A stretch of DNA of 7,363 bases, taken from the NCBI GenBank assembly GCA_003554565.1, contig PWGR01000214.1, forward strand, positions 1 to 7,363. Direction: 5' to 3'. The translations under genes were made by a program, and so were the position numbers. Under the pieces are notes generated by a model. That model saw only the letters and a list, made by a program, of their open reading frames with translations. It ran no database searches and was not told the DNA's origin. This stretch comes from Clostridia bacterium (GTDB lineage: Bacteria; Bacillota; Sulfobacillia; SLMV01). Within the stretch, counting starts at the first letter, position 1, and each line of letters starts with the position of its first letter. Below are positions 5,241-7,363 of the stretch, one piece after another.

Positions 5241-5753
5241 AAGCCCCGGGGGAGGCATCCCCTCCCTGCGGCAGTACTTGATCAGACCGCCCGCCGCGGC
5301 GAGCCGCACCGCCAGGTCCGGGACCGGGACGGTCCGTACCCGCTCGTGCCGGGTGGCGTTGTATATCTCCCCGTCCGCCGCGTAGCAGATCTGCAGGATG
5401 TCCCCCTCATCCGCCACATCCCGGTGGGCTATGAGGAGCGGCAGGCCGCCGTTTATGGCGTTTCTGTGAAACGTGCGGGCGGCGGATCGCGCAATGACGG
5501 CCCGCACCCCCGATGCAATCAGCACGTCCACCGCAGCCTCCATCGCCGAACCGCAGGCAAAATCCTCACCCGCCACCAGGATGTCGCCGGGCGATACCGG
5601 CTCATCCAGCGGCTGCGGGAGGTCCTCGAAAATGTAACCGGCCAGCCGGGACATCTCCGGAATCTGCCGCTTTCGCCGCGAGCTGATGATGTAGTCTGTG
5701 TTGACCGCATCGGGCAGAAGACGCGCCCTGCCCTCGATATGCCGCGCGTTCAT
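5232..5753 (-). CDS. LeuD-like hydro-lyase small subunit, variant active-site motif
   Basis: This 173-aa protein is the swivel domain of the aconitase superfamily, in the 3-isopropylmalate/homoaconitate/dimethylmalate dehydratase group. Family marks are DAVNTDYII (15-23), PGDILVAGEDFACGS (55-69), RNAINGGLPLL (97-107) and a C-terminal AAGGLIKYCRREG. It pairs with the large subunit to add or remove water across a carboxylic acid. The normally near-invariant GCGSSREHA reads ACGSAMEAA (66-74). Ser69, equal to the aconitase catalytic serine, is kept, but the next serine is Ala70, the carboxylate-binding arginine is Met71 and the histidine is Ala73. The specificity loop reads SSRRKR (24-29) where YLR-type sequences are usual. 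A different substrate is therefore likely. The start at 5753 overlaps the large-subunit stop as ATGA, with GGGAGG ten bases upstream; a start at 5786 would overlap much more. Confidence 0.82.
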   Translation of the reverse strand: MNARHIEGRARLLPDAVNTDYIISSRRKRQIPEMSRLAGYIFEDLPQPLDEPVSPGDILVAGEDFACGSAMEAAVDVLIASGVRAVIARSAARTFHRNAINGGLPLLIAHRDVADEGDILQICYAADGEIYNATRHERVRTVPVPDLAVRLAAAGGLIKYCRREGMPPPGLLP

Positions 5754-6964
5754 CCGTACCACACCTCCCTGGGGTCCTCGATGCACCCGGATGCTGCCGC
5801 CGCTGCCACCGTCTCGGCAGATGCCAGATAAATCTCCGCTTCCGCGTTGCCCATGCGCCCGCGATAATTGCGGCAGGCGGTGGATATCACGGTCTCACCG
5901 GCGGCAGGGACACCGTTGGCCGTACCGCAGCACGGCCCGCATCCGGCGGGCAGAATCACCGCGCCGGCGGCGTGCAGTACGTCGATCAGCCCCTCCCGCA
6001 GGGCGCGCGCGTAAATGCCCCGGGAAGCCGGCGCCACCAGAAGACGGGTATCCGGGGCCACCTTTGCGTCTCGCAGTACATTCGCGGCCCCCCGCAGGTC
6101 GCCCAGCGTCCCCCCGGCGCAGGTCCCCACAAAACACAGCTGCACCGGGCGCCCGCGCACCTCGCGGACCGGGACCGTGCGGTGGGGGCTGTGCGGCAGG
6201 GCAATGAATGGCTCGACAGAGGCCAGATCCACATCCCATTCGGCGGCATAGGTCGCTCCCTCGAAGGAAGCTGCATCTTCCTCCCGCACCGAGACGGCCG
6301 CCTTCGCCCCCCACTCGGCCGAGGCATTGGCCACGGCGGACAGATGATCCGGTTCGATATCTGCTTCTCCGGTCCACAGTTCCACGCACAGATAATCCGC
6401 GCCGGATGGGCCCATGCTCCCGTTGAGCTTGAGGGCGACGTCCCGTCCCGAACACCCGGCCTGAAGCGCGTCGCGCAGCCGCAGCCGGGCACTGTCCGGG
6501 ACCCGGAACCACAGCCTCCCGGTCACAGCAGCTACCGCCGCATCGGTCGACCCCACTCCGAGAGCGAGCGTTCCGTATGCGCCGTAGGTGACGGTGTGTG
6601 AGTCCGCCCCGACCACCAGCTCCCCCGGCCGGATGAATCCCTGCTCTCCGAGCACCTGATGGCAGATGCCACCGCCTTCGGTGGACAGGTGGCATCCCGT
6701 GCGGCGGGAAAAATCCCGCATGCGCCGGTGCACCTCCGCGACCCCGGGACTGGGAGCGGGAACATAGTGATCCATGACCAGGGCGATGCGGTCGGGATGG
6801 GCCGGGCGGCCCCCGCCCAGCTGCTCCATCCGGTCCAGCACGGAGGGAGCGGAGGCATCTGTAATGTAGACGCGATCCACCCGCGCCACCACGTAATCGC
6901 CCGCCCGGCACTGCGCCCCGCACTGACGGGACATTATCCTTTCCACCAGAGACTCAACTGCCAT
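5750..6964 (-). CDS. LeuC-like [4Fe-4S] hydro-lyase large subunit
   Basis: At 404 aa this is the length of the homoaconitase/isopropylmalate-type large subunit. Seen in order: ARVDRVYITDASAP (27-40), GGGICHQVL (97-105), VVGADSHTVTYGA (117-129), GVGSTDAA (136-143), cluster cysteines C282, C342 and C345 (GCGPCCG), substrate-contact arginines R365 and R370 in CRNYRGRMG, and EAEIYLAS. The usual SCTNGRxxDL around the first cysteine is changed to TCAGGTLGDL, losing the Asn and Arg. Together with the altered small subunit this argues against a leucine-pathway enzyme, and no leuA or leuB is in view. The start at 6964 is chosen because AGAGGTGG (6975-6968) is placed just upstream. The reading frame stays open to 7282, but that extension has no family sequence and crosses the divergent gene. 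It is the first gene of a minus-strand set leading into the small subunit. Confidence 0.87.
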   Translation of the reverse strand: MAVESLVERIMSRQCGAQCRAGDYVVARVDRVYITDASAPSVLDRMEQLGGGRPAHPDRIALVMDHYVPAPSPGVAEVHRRMRDFSRRTGCHLSTEGGGICHQVLGEQGFIRPGELVVGADSHTVTYGAYGTLALGVGSTDAAVAAVTGRLWFRVPDSARLRLRDALQAGCSGRDVALKLNGSMGPSGADYLCVELWTGEADIEPDHLSAVANASAEWGAKAAVSVREEDAASFEGATYAAEWDVDLASVEPFIALPHSPHRTVPVREVRGRPVQLCFVGTCAGGTLGDLRGAANVLRDAKVAPDTRLLVAPASRGIYARALREGLIDVLHAAGAVILPAGCGPCCGTANGVPAAGETVISTACRNYRGRMGNAEAEIYLASAETVAAAAASGCIEDPREVWYG

Positions 6965-7087
6965 CGGCCACCTCTCTCTCCTCAACCCGACGCCAACACA
7001 ACCGTTCAGTCCCTCCTTCTCCCCTGCCGGCCTCATCCCTGCTGCCTGCAGCCGGCCCGGGTACACCCGCTGACAGGTGGCCCGCGA

Positions 7088-7118
7088 GCCGCCGGGAGGG
7101 CTCAACCCTCCAGGCGGC
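7088..7118. promoter_or_regulatory. Strong hairpin in the divergent intergenic region
   Basis: GCCGCC (7088-7093) pairs with GGCGGC (7113-7118). After one mismatch, GGAGGG (7095-7100) pairs with CCCTCC (7106-7111) around the loop CTCAA, giving 12 base pairs in total. It lies 42 bases before the class V aminotransferase-like ATG and about 120 bases before the leuC-like ATG, so it could sit in either leader. No riboswitch consensus is recognised and no T-run follows on either strand. The remaining 196-base gap shows no convincing promoter boxes. Confidence 0.45.
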
Positions 7119-7160
7119 GAAAGATCGGATAGTGCTTCATACGAAAGGGTGAAACGACAG

Positions 7161-7363
7161 ATGAACCGTCCCCCGCAGGACAGAGACCAGGAGACGACCG
7201 GCGCCTTTGACCGCCGCCTGACCTCGTATATCCGGTCCCGCTTTGCCCACACCGACCAATGCCCGTTTCTCGGTCCCCGCACTTTCTTCGATTCCGCCTC
7301 CGGCTCGCTGCGCCTGCGCGTCGCAGCGGATTTTGCATCGGCGGAGGCGGCCCTCCCGGACCA
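7161..7363 (+). CDS. PLP-dependent class V aminotransferase-like enzyme, N-terminus only
   Basis: Only 67 codons are in the window. After a charged start the segment CPFLGPRTFFDSASGSLRLR (34-53) resembles the N-terminal strand of class V aminotransferases and cysteine-desulfurase-like enzymes, where a FFDNAxGSL-type sequence begins the fold. The catalytic lysine and the phosphate-binding residues lie beyond the window, so the assignment rests on this motif alone. The ATG at 7161 follows AAAGGGT with ten bases between; an in-frame GTG at 7149 is a weaker option. It is divergent from the leuCD-like genes and could share their regulation. Transamination, lyase or desulfurase chemistry would all fit. 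Confidence 0.55.
   Translation, partial: MNRPPQDRDQETTGAFDRRLTSYIRSRFAHTDQCPFLGPRTFFDSASGSLRLRVAADFASAEAALPD

Noticed and set aside
5052..5831. A 259-codon plus-strand open frame opposite the leuD-like gene
   Set aside because: Antisense to a recognised family member; composition is typical of a reversed GC-rich frame.
5895..6923. A 342-codon minus-strand frame within the leuC-like gene
   Set aside because: Out-of-frame shadow with Arg/Gly-rich low-complexity peptide; the leuC frame carries all conserved motifs.
7020..7070. T-box-like GGGTGTACCCGGG on the minus strand upstream of the leuC-like gene
   Set aside because: It lacks the AGGGUGGNACCGCG consensus, and no specifier loop or terminator/antiterminator pair was found.
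6965..7282. N-terminal extension of the leuC-like protein to 7282
   Set aside because: No family similarity, it crosses the divergent gene start, and a ribosome binding site is present at 6968-6975.

Overview
This looks like a GC-rich bacterial chromosome segment, most likely from a high-GC Bacillota (Clostridia-type) lineage. That placement is inferred from strong GGAGG-type ribosome binding sites, a group IIC-like intron seated behind a terminator hairpin, and a tandem FMN-binding lipoprotein of the kind used in Gram-positive extracellular flavin electron transfer. The very acidic mature lipoprotein hints at a halophilic or haloalkaliphilic habit, but this is weak evidence.

Left part (1-2126). 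The minus strand carries the 5' ribozyme part of a group II intron that runs out of the window. Its first base lies five bases after a perfect 15-bp hairpin, which appears to be the terminator of the next gene, a 233-aa lipoprotein with two covalent-flavin motifs (DxxxGAT) and a clear vegetative promoter. About 500 bases follow with a hairpin, a candidate promoter and no convincing long gene. A 77-aa helical hypothetical protein closes this part.

Middle (2222-3846). A minus-strand trmO/tsaA-family tRNA methyltransferase gene is divergent from a plus-strand ACMSD-like amidohydrolase gene. The trmO promoter is overlapped by a palindrome. The amidohydrolase is preceded by a 16-codon basic mini-ORF with its own strong Shine-Dalgarno, joined to it by an ATGA overlap.

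Right part (3854-7363). Minus-strand genes read leuC-like, leuD-like (ATGA overlap), then an opine/octopine dehydrogenase-family gene; they converge on the amidohydrolase across a GC-rich hairpin region. A divergent PLP-dependent class V aminotransferase-like gene starts at 7161 and is cut by the window end. The LeuCD-like pair keeps the Fe-S cysteines and overall fold signatures but has lost the normally invariant SSREH residues (small subunit) and the TNGR residues (large subunit), so it is probably a hydro-lyase for a different substrate than 3-isopropylmalate. Together the hydro-lyase, the opine-dehydrogenase-like oxidoreductase, the ACMSD-like (de)carboxylase/hydrolase and the PLP enzyme look like an undescribed catabolic or biosynthetic pathway for a hydroxy, keto or amino acid. 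The substrate cannot be read from the sequence.
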